Part shown: positions 24,685 to 35,947 of the stretch, one piece after another | How the letters are laid out: every line of letters starts with the position of its first letter | How positions within the stretch are numbered: position 1 is the stretch's first letter | Assembly: GCA_029977845.1 (NCBI GenBank) | Contig: JAPOKC010000013.1 | Location: 1 to 64,000, forward strand | DNA: 64,000 nucleotides | DNA from: Mycobacteriaceae bacterium | GTDB taxonomy: Bacteria; Actinomycetota; Actinomycetes; Mycobacteriales; Mycobacteriaceae | Direction of reading: 5' to 3' | Position numbers and translations under genes: made by a program | The notes under the pieces: model-generated | Told to the model about the DNA's origin: nothing | The model's database searches: none | Seen by the model: only the letters and a program-made list of their open reading frames with translations

Positions 24685-26558
24685 GTGAGCGCACCTGCCA
24701 CCCGAGCCTCCGAGCCGTTGACCGAGCAGGTCAACGGCACCTCGCACGCCAAGTCCGCCGCCAAGCGGGTGGCCCCGGTCCGGATGACCGGCGCCGAGGC
24801 TGTCGTCCGCTCGCTTGAGGAGCTCGGCGTCGACATCATCTTCGGCATCCCCGGCGGCGCGGTGCTGCCGGTCTATGACCCGCTGTTCGACTCCCAGCAG
24901 CTGCGTCACGTCCTGGTCCGCCATGAGCAGGGCGCCGGACATGCCGCCAGCGGGTACGCCCATGCCACCGGACGCGTGGGCGTGATGATGGCCACCTCCG
25001 GCCCGGGCGCGACCAACCTGGTCACCCCGCTGGCCGACGCCCAGATGGACTCCATCCCGGTCGTCGCGATCACCGGCCAGGTCGGACGCAGTCTGATCGG
25101 CACCGACGCGTTCCAGGAGTCCGACATCACCGGCATCACGATGCCGATCACCAAGCACAACATCCTGGTCCGCGACGGCGACGACATCGCCCGCTCGATC
25201 GCTGAGGCCTTCCATATCGCGGCCAGCGGCCGTCCGGGTGCGGTGCTGGTCGACATCCCCAAGGATGTGCTGCAGGGGGAGTGCACCTTCGCCTGGCCGC
25301 CGCAGCTGGAGCTGCCGGGCTACAAGCCGAACACCAAGCCGCACGGTCGCCAGATCAAGGAGGCCGCCAAGCTGATCGCCACCGCCCGCAAGCCGGTGCT
25401 CTACGTCGGCGGCGGCGTCATCCGGGGCGAGGCATGCGAGGAACTCAAGGAACTGGCCGAACTGACCGGCATCCCGGTGGTCACCACCCTGATGGCCCGC
25501 GGCGCCTTCCCGGACAGCCATCCGCAGAACCTGCGGATGCCCGGTATGCACGGCACCGTCGCGTCGGTGGCCGCACTGCAGAAGAGTGATCTGCTGATCA
25601 CCCTCGGCGCGCGCTTCGACGACCGGGTGACCGGCAAGCTGTCCACCTTTGCTCCCGACGCCAAGGTGATCCACGCCGACATCGACCCCGCGGAGATCGG
25701 CAAGAACCGCCATGCCGATGTTCCGATCGTCGGCGACGTCAAGGCCGTCATCCGCGAACTCGTCGACACCCTGAAACGCAGGCCGGGCGGAGACGACCGG
25801 ATCGGCAACGAGGGTGTCGAGGATCCGGACCTGGCGCCCTGGTGGTCGTATCTGAACAACATCCGCGAGACCTACCCGCTGGGCTGGACCGCTCCGCAGG
25901 ACGGCAGCCTGTCGCCGGAGTACGTGATCGAGCAACTCGGCAAGATCGCCGGACCCGACGCCATCTACGTCGCCGGCGTCGGACAGCACCAGATGTGGGC
26001 CGCGCAGTTCATCTCCTACGAGAAGCCGCGCACCTGGCTCAATTCCGGCGGCCTGGGCACCATGGGCTACGCCATCCCGGCGGCCATGGGCGCGAAGATG
26101 GCCCGCCCGGATGCCGAGGTGTGGGCGATCGACGGCGACGGCTGCTTCCAGATGACCAACCAGGAACTGGCCACCTGCGCGGTCGAGGGTGTGCCGATCA
26201 AGGTCGCGCTGATCAACAACGGCAACCTGGGTATGGTGCGGCAGTGGCAGACGCTGTTCTACGGCGAGCGCTACTCCAACACCGACCTGTCCACCCACAG
26301 CCAGCGCATCCCGGACTTCGTCAAACTGGCCGAGGCCATGGGCTGCGTCGGATTGCGTTGTGAGCGTGAGGAAGACGTCGTCGACGTCATCAACCAGGCG
26401 CGTGCCATCAACGACCGGCCGGTGGTGATCGACTTCATCGTCGGCGCCGACGCGCAGGTGTGGCCGATGGTGGCCGCCGGCACCGGTAACGATGAGATCA
26501 TGGCGGCCCGCAACATCCGGCCGCTGTTCGACGAGGACAACTCCGAAGGACGTGCCTG

Positions 26559-26559
<1 letters not shown>
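24685..26559 (+). CDS. ilvB: Acetolactate synthase, large subunit
   Basis: The 624-residue TPP- and FAD-dependent catalytic subunit condenses pyruvate to acetolactate or acetohydroxybutyrate, the first common step to Val, Leu and Ile. It has the N-terminal [15 protein letters not shown] and [13 protein letters not shown] with the catalytic Glu, the TPP-binding [14 protein letters not shown] and [12 protein letters not shown]. It is the target of sulfonylurea-class inhibitors in mycobacteria. The GTG start at 24685 follows CGAGGAG. The 1-nt stop/start overlap with ilvN points to translational coupling. Confidence 0.98.
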
Positions 26560-28101
<1,542 letters not shown>

Positions 28102-28123
28102 GTAGTCGCACGGGGGACAGTGC

Positions 28124-28273
28124 GTGGACTCCGCGCTTTTGGGCGTGCTTCGGATCGCCGGACCGGCAGTCCTGGTGGTGTGCCTGTGGTCGGTGTGGGA
28201 GCGCCGGGCCACCTTCGGCTCCCGGTTCGACGCCGCGGGGACGTGGGATCCCTTTCCCAGGGGCTTTCGGTGA
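28124..28273 (+). CDS. Small predicted single-pass membrane protein
   Basis: A 49-residue ORF starting at the GTG at 28124, 22 nt after ilvC. It has one hydrophobic helix (ALLGVLRIAGPAVLVVCLWSVW) followed by a basic, polar tail. A GGGGGACAG sequence upstream may serve as ribosome site. Its stop overlaps the next ORF's GTG by 4 nt. M. tuberculosis has a membrane protein gene (Rv3000) at this site, but I cannot show homology. Confidence 0.5.
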   Translation: MDSALLGVLRIAGPAVLVVCLWSVWERRATFGSRFDAAGTWDPFPRGFR

Positions 28274-28533
28274 TCGCCCCCGACGGCGGCAATCCGGGCG
28301 GCCACGGCGGTGCCGGCGGCAACGGCGGAGATGCGCAGTCCGCCAACGGAAACGGCGGTGACGGCGGTGCCGGCGGTGACGGCCTGTGGCTCGACGGTGA
28401 CGGCGGCAACGGCGGTGGCGGCGGCAACGGTGGCGTGTCCGGCGTGGGCGGCTTCGGCGGGCGGGGCGGTGCGGCCGGTACCGGCGGCACGCCCGGCGTC
28501 ACCGGCGGCAACGGTCTGCCCTCCCCGGTGTAG
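28270..28533 (+). CDS. Small PGRS-like glycine-rich protein
   Basis: An 87-residue ORF whose start overlaps the previous stop (GTGA). The sequence is built of GGxGGx repeats (GGHGGAGGNGGDAQ, GGDGGAGGDG, GGNGGGGGNGG), like the PGRS domain of mycobacterial PE_PGRS proteins, but without a PE domain or other anchor. The repeats favour an extended glycine-rich helix-bundle fold as proposed for PGRS. It could be exported with, or anchored by, the membrane peptide encoded just upstream. Low-complexity GC-rich DNA can open false frames, so confidence is limited. Confidence 0.5.
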   Translation: MIAPDGGNPGGHGGAGGNGGDAQSANGNGGDGGAGGDGLWLDGDGGNGGGGGNGGVSGVGGFGGRGGAAGTGGTPGVTGGNGLPSPV

Positions 28534-28556
28534 GCCGCGGAGCGAGGGGATCGGTC

Positions 28557-28772
28557 GTGCACCACGTGCGGGAGCACCGGTGGTGGCTGGCGGCGTGCGG
28601 TGGTGGCTGCCTGCTGGCGGCACTCATCGGAGGTTGGGTGGGGCCGATCATCGCGGTGTTTGCGATCGTGTATCTCGCGGGCAGTGTGCTCATCGAGTGC
28701 GAATCCGGGAACACCGACCCGCCTGGTGAGCTTCAGGATGAGCAGGAGTCGGTGGACGCCGATTCGGGCTAG
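28557..28772 (+). CDS. Small predicted membrane protein
   Basis: A 71-residue ORF from the GTG at 28557, preceded by GAGGGGA. A Trp/His-rich N-terminus leads into a long hydrophobic region (CLLAALIGGWVGPIIAVFAIVYLAGSVL, in effect two short helices), then an acidic tail. No known family. It converges on the FAD oxidoreductase gene, 12 nt away. Confidence 0.5.
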   Translation: MHHVREHRWWLAACGGGCLLAALIGGWVGPIIAVFAIVYLAGSVLIECESGNTDPPGELQDEQESVDADSG

Positions 28773-28784
28773 CGGGCCAATGAC

Positions 28785-30212
28785 CTAGGGGGCCAGTGAC
28801 GGCATCTGTAGTCCGAACTCATGTTTGAGCATCGTGCGCGCCGCATAATGCCCGCTCATGCCGTGCACCCCGCCGCCGGGCGGGGTGGCCGACGAGCACA
28901 GATACGCCCGGGGGATCGGTGTGCTCCACGGGTTGACTCGCGGCGTGGGGCCGAGCAGGGCGCGCATGACGTTGTTGCCGCCCACGCCGATATCGCCACC
29001 GACGTAGTTGGCGTCGTGCAGATGCAAGCGTGATGCCGGGATCGACCGTGCGGCGAGCACGATGTCGGCGAAGCCGGGGGCGAAGCGTTCCATCACCGCG
29101 GTGATCGACGCGGTCTGATCGAGCGTCGATCCGGCCGGCACATGGGCGTAGGTCCAGAACGGCCGACGCCCCTGGTCGTCGATCCGACTCGGGTCGGCGG
29201 TGAAGGACTGCGCCGCCAGCACCATCGGCCAGTCGGCATGCCGGCCCACGGCGATCTCTCGTTCGGCGTGGGCCATCTGCGCGCGGGTGCCGCCCAGATG
29301 CAGCGTCGCTGCATCGGCCAGGCGCGGATCAGACCACGGAATCTCCTGGGACAGAACAAAATCCACCTTAGCCACACCGGGGCCGTAGGTGTAGCGGCGC
29401 AGCGCTTTGGCGTAGCGCTGAGGCAACTCGGGCCCGTAGATGTCCAGCAGCGCGGTCGGTGAGGTGTCGTAGAGCACCACGCCCGGCGGGGGAGAGGTGA
29501 CGGCGACCCCGGTGTGCAGTTCGCCGCCGTGCGCGTGCAGATCGGCGATCAGCGCGTCGGCGATCGACTGGCTGCCGCCCACCGGCACCGGCCATCCCGA
29601 GGTGTGCGCCAGCGTCGCCAGCAGCAGACCCGCCCCGGCGGCCACCAGGGAAGGCATCTTGGCGATGGTGTGCGCGGCCACCCCGGTGAACAGGGCGCGG
29701 GCGTCCTCGCCGCGCAACGCATTCCACGCCCGTGTGCCCTGCTCGAGCATCCGCTGACCCAACAGGGCGGCGGCCGGGATGTCCGGGGGCAGCGAACGCT
29801 TGTCACCGATCAGGAACCGCACCACGTCCTCGCCGTGGGCGGCCAGTGGACCCAGCAGATGCCGCCAGGACTCACCGTGCGTCAAACCCGCGCAGGTGCG
29901 TTCCAGATCCCGGTAGGCCAGGGCAGAAAGCCGGCCAGGCAGGGGATTGGCATACGAGATCTCCGGGACCGCCAGACCCACCCCGCGGGCCCGCAGGTCG
30001 AACTCGGCGAAGAACGGCGAGGCCAGAGCCAGCGGATGGATGGCCGAGCAGATGTCGTGGCGGACGTCGCCATACTCCGGGTCGGGAAGGGTTCGGGCGC
30101 CGCCGCCCAGGGTGGGCTGGGCCTCGAGGACCTGCACCCGCAGGCCGGCCCGGGCGCATACCACCGCGGCGGCAAGCCCGTTGGGGCCGCTGCCGACGAC
30201 TGTGACGTCCAT
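28785..30212 (-). CDS. Phytoene-desaturase-like FAD oxidoreductase
   Basis: A 475-residue flavoprotein with the dinucleotide fold VVGSGPNGLAAAVVCARAGLRVQVLEAQ at the very N-terminus and a C-terminal FAD block ending in GGGVHGMSGHYAARTML. It belongs to the carotenoid desaturase/isomerase-like group (M. tuberculosis Rv2997 in the same place). The substrate is unknown. It diverges from vapB, with 45 nt between starts, and shares that promoter region with the TA operator. Confidence 0.85.
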   Translation of the reverse strand: MDVTVVGSGPNGLAAAVVCARAGLRVQVLEAQPTLGGGARTLPDPEYGDVRHDICSAIHPLALASPFFAEFDLRARGVGLAVPEISYANPLPGRLSALAYRDLERTCAGLTHGESWRHLLGPLAAHGEDVVRFLIGDKRSLPPDIPAAALLGQRMLEQGTRAWNALRGEDARALFTGVAAHTIAKMPSLVAAGAGLLLATLAHTSGWPVPVGGSQSIADALIADLHAHGGELHTGVAVTSPPPGVVLYDTSPTALLDIYGPELPQRYAKALRRYTYGPGVAKVDFVLSQEIPWSDPRLADAATLHLGGTRAQMAHAEREIAVGRHADWPMVLAAQSFTADPSRIDDQGRRPFWTYAHVPAGSTLDQTASITAVMERFAPGFADIVLAARSIPASRLHLHDANYVGGDIGVGGNNVMRALLGPTPRVNPWSTPIPRAYLCSSATPPGGGVHGMSGHYAARTMLKHEFGLQMPSLAP

Positions 30213-30228
30213 TTTCCCATTACATCAT

Positions 30229-30244
30229 CATGCGAATCCGCATG
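30229..30244. promoter_or_regulatory. Candidate VapBC operator
   Basis: CATGCG and CGCATG flank AATC, a perfect inverted repeat 14 nt before the vapB ATG, next to a GATACT sequence at -10 position. Antitoxins of this class usually autoregulate by binding such a palindrome. Confidence 0.55.
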
Positions 30245-30257
30245 AGATACTGCGTTC

Positions 30258-30503
30258 ATGTCTAAGACGGTGCAAATTCGTGACATCGACGACGATATCT
30301 ATGCGGCGTTGGTGCGTCGTGCAGCAGAGGAAGGCATCACGGTGCCGGAGCTGCTGAGGCGGGAGGCGGCGAGGTTGGCGGCCAGGCCGTCGATCTCCGC
30401 GTGGCTGGCCCGCATCGGCCGCAGGCCGTCAACGGTGTCCACCGCGGAAGTTCTGGAGAGCCTCGACGAATGGCGTGGGGAGTGGCCGGATGCTCGTCGT
30501 TGA
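30258..30503 (+). CDS. vapB: VapB/FitA-like antitoxin
   Basis: An 81-residue antitoxin with an N-terminal ribbon-helix-helix (KTVQIRDIDDDIYAALVRRAAEEGITVPELLRREAARLA read in two segments) that binds DNA. A C-terminal tail ending in Trp-rich WRGEWPDARR should wrap the toxin's active site. The gene overlaps vapC by 14 nt, the usual coupling in these modules. The pair is absent from this place in M. tuberculosis, so it was probably gained here. Confidence 0.85.
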   Translation: MSKTVQIRDIDDDIYAALVRRAAEEGITVPELLRREAARLAARPSISAWLARIGRRPSTVSTAEVLESLDEWRGEWPDARR

Positions 30504-30885
30504 CGCATCCTGCCTGTTCGAAGTAGTCGCCGACACCCCGAGGGCAGTTGCGATTGCCGCCCGGCTGGCCCAGGATCCCGACCAGGCCGCCCCGCACGTC
30601 ATCGACGTCGAGGTGATGGGAGTTATCCGCGGACTCTTGTTGAGAGGACGACTGGACAACACCGCGGCAGGGCAAGCCGTGGCCGACTTGAGGGACTGGC
30701 CGGGTGAGCGTGTGGGGCACCGACTGCTGCTGGATCGGGCGTGGGAATTTCGGGACTCGGTCCGGGGCTGGGACGCGTTCTACGTCGCCCTGGCCGAAGC
30801 ATGCGAAGCAACCCTGCTGACGATGGACGCTCGGTTGTCCCGTGCGCACGGACCGCGGTGCCGCATCGAGGTGCTGGCCGCCTAG
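30490..30885 (+). CDS. vapC: VapC PIN-domain ribonuclease toxin
   Basis: A 131-residue PIN-domain toxin, likely cutting tRNA or rRNA. The acidic residues that hold the metal ions are visible: Asp5 (VVDAS), Glu41 (DVEVMG), Asp95 (GWDAFY) and Asp113 (TMDARL), so the toxin looks functional. The ATG at 30490 is preferred to a GTG at 30475. The gene ends 42 nt before serA. Confidence 0.87.
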   Translation: MLVVDASCLFEVVADTPRAVAIAARLAQDPDQAAPHVIDVEVMGVIRGLLLRGRLDNTAAGQAVADLRDWPGERVGHRLLLDRAWEFRDSVRGWDAFYVALAEACEATLLTMDARLSRAHGPRCRIEVLAA

Positions 30886-30915
30886 CCGGAATCGTCGGTC
30901 GCTAGGGTGGCCGAT

Positions 30916-30921
30916 TACGCT
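30916..30921 (+). promoter_or_regulatory. -10 box of serA
   Basis: TACGCT sits 6 nt before the GTG at 30928, predicting a leaderless serA-leuB transcript. Confidence 0.55.
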
Positions 30922-30927
30922 GTCCGC

Positions 30928-32514
30928 GTGACTCTGCCCGTTGTGTTGATCGCCGATAAGCTCGCCGAATCCACCGTCGCCGCCCTCGGCGACAAGGTGG
31001 AGGTCCGCTGGGTCGACGGTCCGGACCGCCCGAAGCTGCTCGAGGCCGTCAAGGACGCCGACGCCCTGCTGGTGCGCTCGGCCACCACCGTCGACGGCGA
31101 GGTGATCGCGGCGGCCCCCAAGCTGAAGATCATCGCCCGCGCCGGCGTCGGCCTGGACAACGTCGACGTGGAGGCGGCCACCGCCGCCGGTGTGCTGGTG
31201 GTCAACGCCCCGACCTCCAACATCCACAGCGCCGCCGAGCATGCGCTGGCGCTGATGCTCTCCGCGGCCCGGCAGATCCCGGCCGCCGACGCCACCCTGC
31301 GCGAGAAGACCTGGAAGCGCTCGAAGTTCAACGGTGTGGAGTTGTTCGGCAAGACCGCCGGCGTGGTGGGCCTGGGCCGCATCGGCCAGCTGGTCGCCCA
31401 GCGGCTGGCCGCCTTCGGAACCCATGTCGTCGCGTATGACCCCTACGTGCCTCCCGCCCGCGCCGCACAGCTGGGTATCGAACTGCTCCCGCTGGACGAT
31501 GTGCTGGCCCGGGCCGACTTCATCTCGGTGCACCTGCCCAAGACCAAGGAGACCGCCGGCCTGCTCAACAAGGAGGCACTGGCCAAGACCAAGCCCGGCG
31601 TGATCATCGTCAACGCCGCGCGCGGTGGACTGATCGACGAGCAGGCTCTGGCCGACGCCATCAAGAGCGGGCATGTGTGGGCTGCAGGTCTGGACGTGTT
31701 CGCCACCGAGCCGTGCACCGACAGTCCGCTGTTCGACCTGCCCGAGGTCGTCGTCACCCCGCACCTGGGCGCTTCGACGTCGGAGGCCCAGGACCGGGCC
31801 GGAACCGACGTGGCGGAGAGTGTCAAGCTCGCCCTGGCCGGCGAGTTCGTGCCGGACGCGGTCAACGTCGCAGGCGGTGCGGTCAGCGAGACCGTCGCGC
31901 CGTGGCTGGAACTGGTCCGCAAGCTCGGCGTGCTGGTCGGCGTGCTGGCCACCGAGCCGCCGGATAGCCTCACCGTGACCGTCGCCGGTGAGATCTCCTC
32001 GGAAGACGTTGGGGTGCTGAAGCTTTCGGCGTTGCGCGGGCTGTTCTCGACGATGACCGACCAGCAGGTCACCTTCGTCAACGCGCCGGCGCTGGCCGCG
32101 GAGCGCGGTCTCGACGCCGAGCTGAGCACGCACAGCGAGAGTCCGAACCACCGCAGCGTCGTCGATGTGCGGGTGGTCGGACCCGACGGTTCGGTGGTCA
32201 ATGTCGCCGGCACGCTGTCGGGCACCCAGGAGGTGCAGAAGATCGTCGGTATCAACGGCCGCAGCTTCGATCTGCGCGCCGAGGGCGTGAACCTGATCCT
32301 GCATTACGGCGACAAGCCGGGCGCGCTGGGCAAGATCGGCACGATCCTCGGTGCGGCCGGCGTCAACATCGAGGCCGCACAGCTGAGCCAGGACACCAGC
32401 GGCGGAGGTGCGACGGTGATGCTGCGGGTCGACCGTGAGGTGCCCGCCGAGGTTCAGGCGTCCATCCGCGACGCGGTCGAGGCCACGCTCGTCGAGTCGG
32501 TGGACCTGTCGTGA
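30928..32514 (+). CDS. serA: D-3-phosphoglycerate dehydrogenase
   Basis: A 528-residue enzyme catalysing the first step of serine synthesis. It has the NAD-binding [19 protein letters not shown], catalytic Arg in [14 protein letters not shown] and His in PHLGAST, followed by an intervening domain (ASB) and a C-terminal ACT domain for serine inhibition, as in M. tuberculosis SerA1. The length from the GTG at 30928 equals that enzyme's. The stop overlaps the leuB GTG by 4 nt, linking serine and leucine synthesis in one transcript. Confidence 0.97.
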   Translation: MTLPVVLIADKLAESTVAALGDKVEVRWVDGPDRPKLLEAVKDADALLVRSATTVDGEVIAAAPKLKIIARAGVGLDNVDVEAATAAGVLVVNAPTSNIHSAAEHALALMLSAARQIPAADATLREKTWKRSKFNGVELFGKTAGVVGLGRIGQLVAQRLAAFGTHVVAYDPYVPPARAAQLGIELLPLDDVLARADFISVHLPKTKETAGLLNKEALAKTKPGVIIVNAARGGLIDEQALADAIKSGHVWAAGLDVFATEPCTDSPLFDLPEVVVTPHLGASTSEAQDRAGTDVAESVKLALAGEFVPDAVNVAGGAVSETVAPWLELVRKLGVLVGVLATEPPDSLTVTVAGEISSEDVGVLKLSALRGLFSTMTDQQVTFVNAPALAAERGLDAELSTHSESPNHRSVVDVRVVGPDGSVVNVAGTLSGTQEVQKIVGINGRSFDLRAEGVNLILHYGDKPGALGKIGTILGAAGVNIEAAQLSQDTSGGGATVMLRVDREVPAEVQASIRDAVEATLVESVDLS

Positions 32515-33521
32515 GGCTCGCCGTCATCCCCGGCGACGGGATCGGTCCGGAGGTCATCGCCGAGGCGCTGCTGGTGCTCGACGAGGTCCTGCCCGGTGTG
32601 GAGAAGACCCACTTCGATGTCGGCGCCAAGCGCTACCACGCCACCGGCGAGGTGCTGCCCGACGGCATGCTCGACGAACTGCGCACCCACGACGCGATCC
32701 TGCTCGGCGCGATCGGTGACCCGTCGGTGCCCAGCGGGGTGCTCGAGCGTGGTCTGCTGCTGAAGACCCGCTTCGAACTCGACCATCATGTGAACCTGCG
32801 GCCGAGTCGTCGGTACGAGGGGGTGTCCAGCCCGCTGGCCGGCAACCCGGAGATCGACTTCGTCGTCGTGCGCGAGGGCACCGAAGGCCCCTACACCGGC
32901 AACGGCGGCGCCCTTCGCGTCGGCACCCCGCACGAGGTCGCCACCGAGGTCAGCGTCAACACCGCCTACGGAATCACCCGGGTGGTCCGCTACGCCTTCG
33001 ACCTGGCACGCACGCGGCGTAAGCATCTGACCCTGGTGCACAAGAACAACGTGCTCACGTTCGCCGGCGGCATGTGGACACGAATCTTCACCGAGGTCGG
33101 CAAGGAGTACCCGGACATCGAGGTGGCCTACCAGCACATCGATGCCGCCACCATCTACATGGTCACCGACCCGGGTCGCTATGACGTGATCGTCACCGAC
33201 AACCTGTTCGGCGACATCATCACTGACCTCGCCGGCGCGGTGAGCGGCGGCATCGGGATGGCCGCCAGCGGCAATATCGACGCCACCGGTACCAACCCGT
33301 CGATGTTCGAACCGGTGCACGGCAGCGCGCCCGACATCGCCGGTCGGGGCATCGCCGATCCGACTGCCGCGGTGATGAGCGTGGCGCTGATGCTCAAGCA
33401 CCTCGGCGAGGACGCCGCGGCGGCGCGGGTGGACAGGGCCGTCACCCAACATCTGGCCACCCGCGGGGATGCGAAGCTGACCACCGCAGAGGTCGGCGAG
33501 CGCATCCGCGCCCGCCTCTAA
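32511..33521 (+). CDS. leuB: 3-isopropylmalate dehydrogenase
   Basis: A 336-residue NAD-dependent dehydrogenase of leucine synthesis, oxidising and decarboxylating 3-isopropylmalate. Motifs include GDGIGPEV, the substrate loop [29 protein letters not shown]-like [14 protein letters not shown] and the metal site [23 protein letters not shown] marks the cofactor loop. It is coupled to serA and converges with the NadR-like kinase, overlapping by 4 nt. Confidence 0.97.
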   Translation: MRLAVIPGDGIGPEVIAEALLVLDEVLPGVEKTHFDVGAKRYHATGEVLPDGMLDELRTHDAILLGAIGDPSVPSGVLERGLLLKTRFELDHHVNLRPSRRYEGVSSPLAGNPEIDFVVVREGTEGPYTGNGGALRVGTPHEVATEVSVNTAYGITRVVRYAFDLARTRRKHLTLVHKNNVLTFAGGMWTRIFTEVGKEYPDIEVAYQHIDAATIYMVTDPGRYDVIVTDNLFGDIITDLAGAVSGGIGMAASGNIDATGTNPSMFEPVHGSAPDIAGRGIADPTAAVMSVALMLKHLGEDAAAARVDRAVTQHLATRGDAKLTTAEVGERIRARL

Positions 33522-34042
33522 TCCGAAATCGTCTCACGCAGAACGGTTTCCACGCGATCGTCGACGTGGCCGCGAACCTCCAGCACCGGTAACCGGATAT
33601 GGTCGGCGAAGATCGACGCGAGGATCTGCTGCGACGTGAGGCGAGCTTGGGGGCCGTCGCGCTGAGGGTCGGGCTTCCAGGGGAACTCGTCCTGGCACCA
33701 CACCACCATGTCGCTGAGCGCAGTCCACTCCAGGGCTCTGGGCAGCAGTGAGTCGTCGTCGTAGTACTGGATGCTGTACACGGCCGTCATGAGGGGACCG
33801 CTGTCGGACACCGCCCAGCGCAGGCCGTTGCGGCCGGCCTGTGCAAGCGCCGACACCTCCGCGTCCCGGTGTGTGGCCATCACCGCAGCCTGCTCGGCCG
33901 CCGACGGCACCCGGCCCTGTTGTTCGACCCATTCCCGGAGGGACTCCGGGATGACGACCGCCGGCAGCCGCACCCCGAGGGCGGCGGCCAGGGTCGACTT
34001 GCCGGTGCATTCCCCGCCCACGACGGAGATCAGTTCAGGCAC
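33518..34042 (-). CDS. NadR-like ribosylnicotinamide kinase / P-loop ATPase
   Basis: A 174-residue kinase of the NadR C-terminal type. It has a Walker A loop GGECTGKST (9-17), ESLREWV and a [16 protein letters not shown] segment typical of nicotinamide riboside kinases. It would phosphorylate nicotinamide riboside to NMN. The GTG at 34042 overlaps the end of the PnuC gene by 8 nt, so importer and kinase form a salvage unit. The adenylyltransferase domain of full NadR is absent, leaving NadD to finish NAD synthesis. Confidence 0.82.
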   Translation of the reverse strand: MPELISVVGGECTGKSTLAAALGVRLPAVVIPESLREWVEQQGRVPSAAEQAAVMATHRDAEVSALAQAGRNGLRWAVSDSGPLMTAVYSIQYYDDDSLLPRALEWTALSDMVVWCQDEFPWKPDPQRDGPQARLTSQQILASIFADHIRLPVLEVRGHVDDRVETVLRETISD

Positions 34043-34637
34043 GGGCGGGCGCCTGCGCGGTGTGCGCCCCGGCGCGGGCAGACCAGGCGCGCCAGCCAGT
34101 GACGGCCATCGGAACCAGGATCGCGTAGAAAAGCGAGGTGAAGTACAGGCCCTGGCTGGCGTAGAGCACCGCACCGACGGTGTTCACCGCCACCCAGACC
34201 GGCCAGGCTTCGATGTTCTTGCGCACCATCAGCAGCTGACCGGCCAGCGACCCCACCAACATGAACGCGTCGCCCCAGCTGGCCGCACCGCCGATGCTGC
34301 GCAGCAGCGGCGCCAGCAGTACCCACAACGCCAGGACCCCGGCTGTTCCGCCGATGCGGGCCGCCGTCGTGAGTCGAGTCGGCGAGGCCGCCCCTTCCCG
34401 GCCCCAGGAGAACCAGCCCCAGACGGCTGCGGCCATGAAGATCAGTTGCATCGCGGAGGAGGCGAAGAGATCGAACTCCACGAACAGCCAGCCGTAGAGC
34501 AGACTCGACAGAAAATAGAACGGCCAGGTCCAACGGCTTCCTCGGATACTCAGACCGATGGCGAGGAATGCCAGGATCACCGAGGCGAACTCGACCGCGG
34601 TGACGTCGTAACCCCAGGCGCTGAATAGAACAGCCAT
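34035..34637 (-). CDS. pnuC: PnuC-type nicotinamide riboside transporter
   Basis: A 200-residue membrane protein with about seven helices and PnuC hallmarks: WPFYFLSSLLYGWLFVE, MQLIFMAAAVWGWFSWGR and WPVWVAVNTVGAVLYASQGLYFTSLFY. PnuC lets nicotinamide riboside diffuse in, and the kinase encoded downstream traps it. The ATG at 34637 has GGGAG 8 nt upstream. The pair is not part of the M. tuberculosis gene order as I know it. Confidence 0.88.
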   Translation of the reverse strand: MAVLFSAWGYDVTAVEFASVILAFLAIGLSIRGSRWTWPFYFLSSLLYGWLFVEFDLFASSAMQLIFMAAAVWGWFSWGREGAASPTRLTTAARIGGTAGVLALWVLLAPLLRSIGGAASWGDAFMLVGSLAGQLLMVRKNIEAWPVWVAVNTVGAVLYASQGLYFTSLFYAILVPMAVTGWRAWSARAGAHTAQAPARA

Positions 34638-34735
34638 CACGCACACTCCCTGCCCGGCATTACCCGGACGGTTATGCGGTCAGCGGCGCGGTGTGCCGCC
34701 TTCTCAGACCGGTTGCCCCGGACTCCCGCGCTCGT

Positions 34736-35929
34736 CTACCTCCCGGACAGGCTATCCCGGGGCACCAGTGGGATCGCCACTAGCGGGAACAACGCGCAGA
34801 CGGCGAACGCCACCGGGTAACCCGCCGCGGTGATCAATGCACCGAACAGCGGCGGGGTCAGTCCGGTGGCGAGCAGCTGACTGGTGTTCTGCACTCCCAG
34901 TGCGCGGCCGCTCCAGAACGGGCCGGCGATCTCGGCGATAGCGGTGAACGCCAGACCGTTGTCACTGACCGTCACCATCGACGCGACGATCATCACCACC
35001 ACGCTTGACCCCGAGTCGAGGAAATCGGTGAGGGCCAGCAGTGCCATCGTGGCCGCCGCGACTCCGGCGATGACCCGGATCGGCTGCAGCCGTGAACCGA
35101 CGCGATCCGACCACCGCCCGGCGGCGATGCGGCCCAACGCCCCGAGTAGCTGGGCCAGCATCACCAGCACACCGGCCGATTGCGGTGACCACCCGCGGGC
35201 GGCGATCAGCCACACCAGGGTGAACGTCCACACCAGCGCCTGCGGAACGACGAGCAGCACCGAGACCGCGTGGATGCGCCACAGCGTGGATGATCCGCGG
35301 TAGGGGTTGGCCAGATCCTCCGCCGGTGCCTCGCCGCGCGGCGGCCGCGGCGGGTCGGTGACCGCGACGAGGCAGATCACCGCCGCCAGTGCGCAGACCG
35401 CAGCGGGGAACAGCATGGCCGGGCCGACGCCGTGATCGGCTGCCAGGCCGGGGATCACCAGTGCGCCCAGGCCCACACCCAGTGGTTGCGCGGTCTGCCG
35501 GATGCCCATCGCCAGCCCGCGCTGCTCGGGCGGAAACCAGCCGACCACCAGCCGTCCGCTCGCCGAATTGCTGCTCGCCGCAGCCATGCCGCCGAGCAGG
35601 AAGAAGCCGGCCATCAGAACCAGGGAGTGCGAGAACGCCGCGGCCGCCGATGCCGCGGCGGTCAGCGCCGATCCGGTCCACAGCACGAAGCGTTCACCGA
35701 GATGGTCCACCAGATAGCCCCAGGGGATCAGGGTGAACACCATGCCGAACTTCGGCATCGCCGAGATCAAGCCCGCCTGCGCCAGATCCATGCCCGCGCC
35801 AAGGTCCCGGTCCAGGGTGGGGATCAGGAAGGCCGTGCCGTTGATGAAGACGTTGGCGAACAGCGTCGCGCCCAGGGCGATGGCCAGCATGGACCAGCGG
35901 CGCGGGGCGCTGATGGTGCCGGTCTCCAC
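34736..35929 (-). CDS. Major facilitator transporter
   Basis: A 397-residue, 12-helix MFS protein with LVDHLGERFVLWTG between helices 2 and 3 and an equivalent RWSDRVGSRLQPIRV loop in the second half. It occupies the position of M. tuberculosis Rv2994, a predicted exporter. Its substrate is unknown. The GTG at 35929 starts close to the divergent FAH-family gene, with 18 nt between them, so the two promoters overlap. Confidence 0.87.
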   Translation of the reverse strand: METGTISAPRRWSMLAIALGATLFANVFINGTAFLIPTLDRDLGAGMDLAQAGLISAMPKFGMVFTLIPWGYLVDHLGERFVLWTGSALTAAASAAAAFSHSLVLMAGFFLLGGMAAASSNSASGRLVVGWFPPEQRGLAMGIRQTAQPLGVGLGALVIPGLAADHGVGPAMLFPAAVCALAAVICLVAVTDPPRPPRGEAPAEDLANPYRGSSTLWRIHAVSVLLVVPQALVWTFTLVWLIAARGWSPQSAGVLVMLAQLLGALGRIAAGRWSDRVGSRLQPIRVIAGVAAATMALLALTDFLDSGSSVVVMIVASMVTVSDNGLAFTAIAEIAGPFWSGRALGVQNTSQLLATGLTPPLFGALITAAGYPVAFAVCALFPLVAIPLVPRDSLSGR

Positions 35930-35934
35930 CCGAT

Positions 35935-35940
35935 TAGGCT
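35935..35940 (+). promoter_or_regulatory. -10 box of the FAH-family gene
   Basis: TAGGCT sits 7 nt before the ATG at 35948, a leaderless-type placement. Confidence 0.5.
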
Positions 35941-35947
35941 TTCACGA

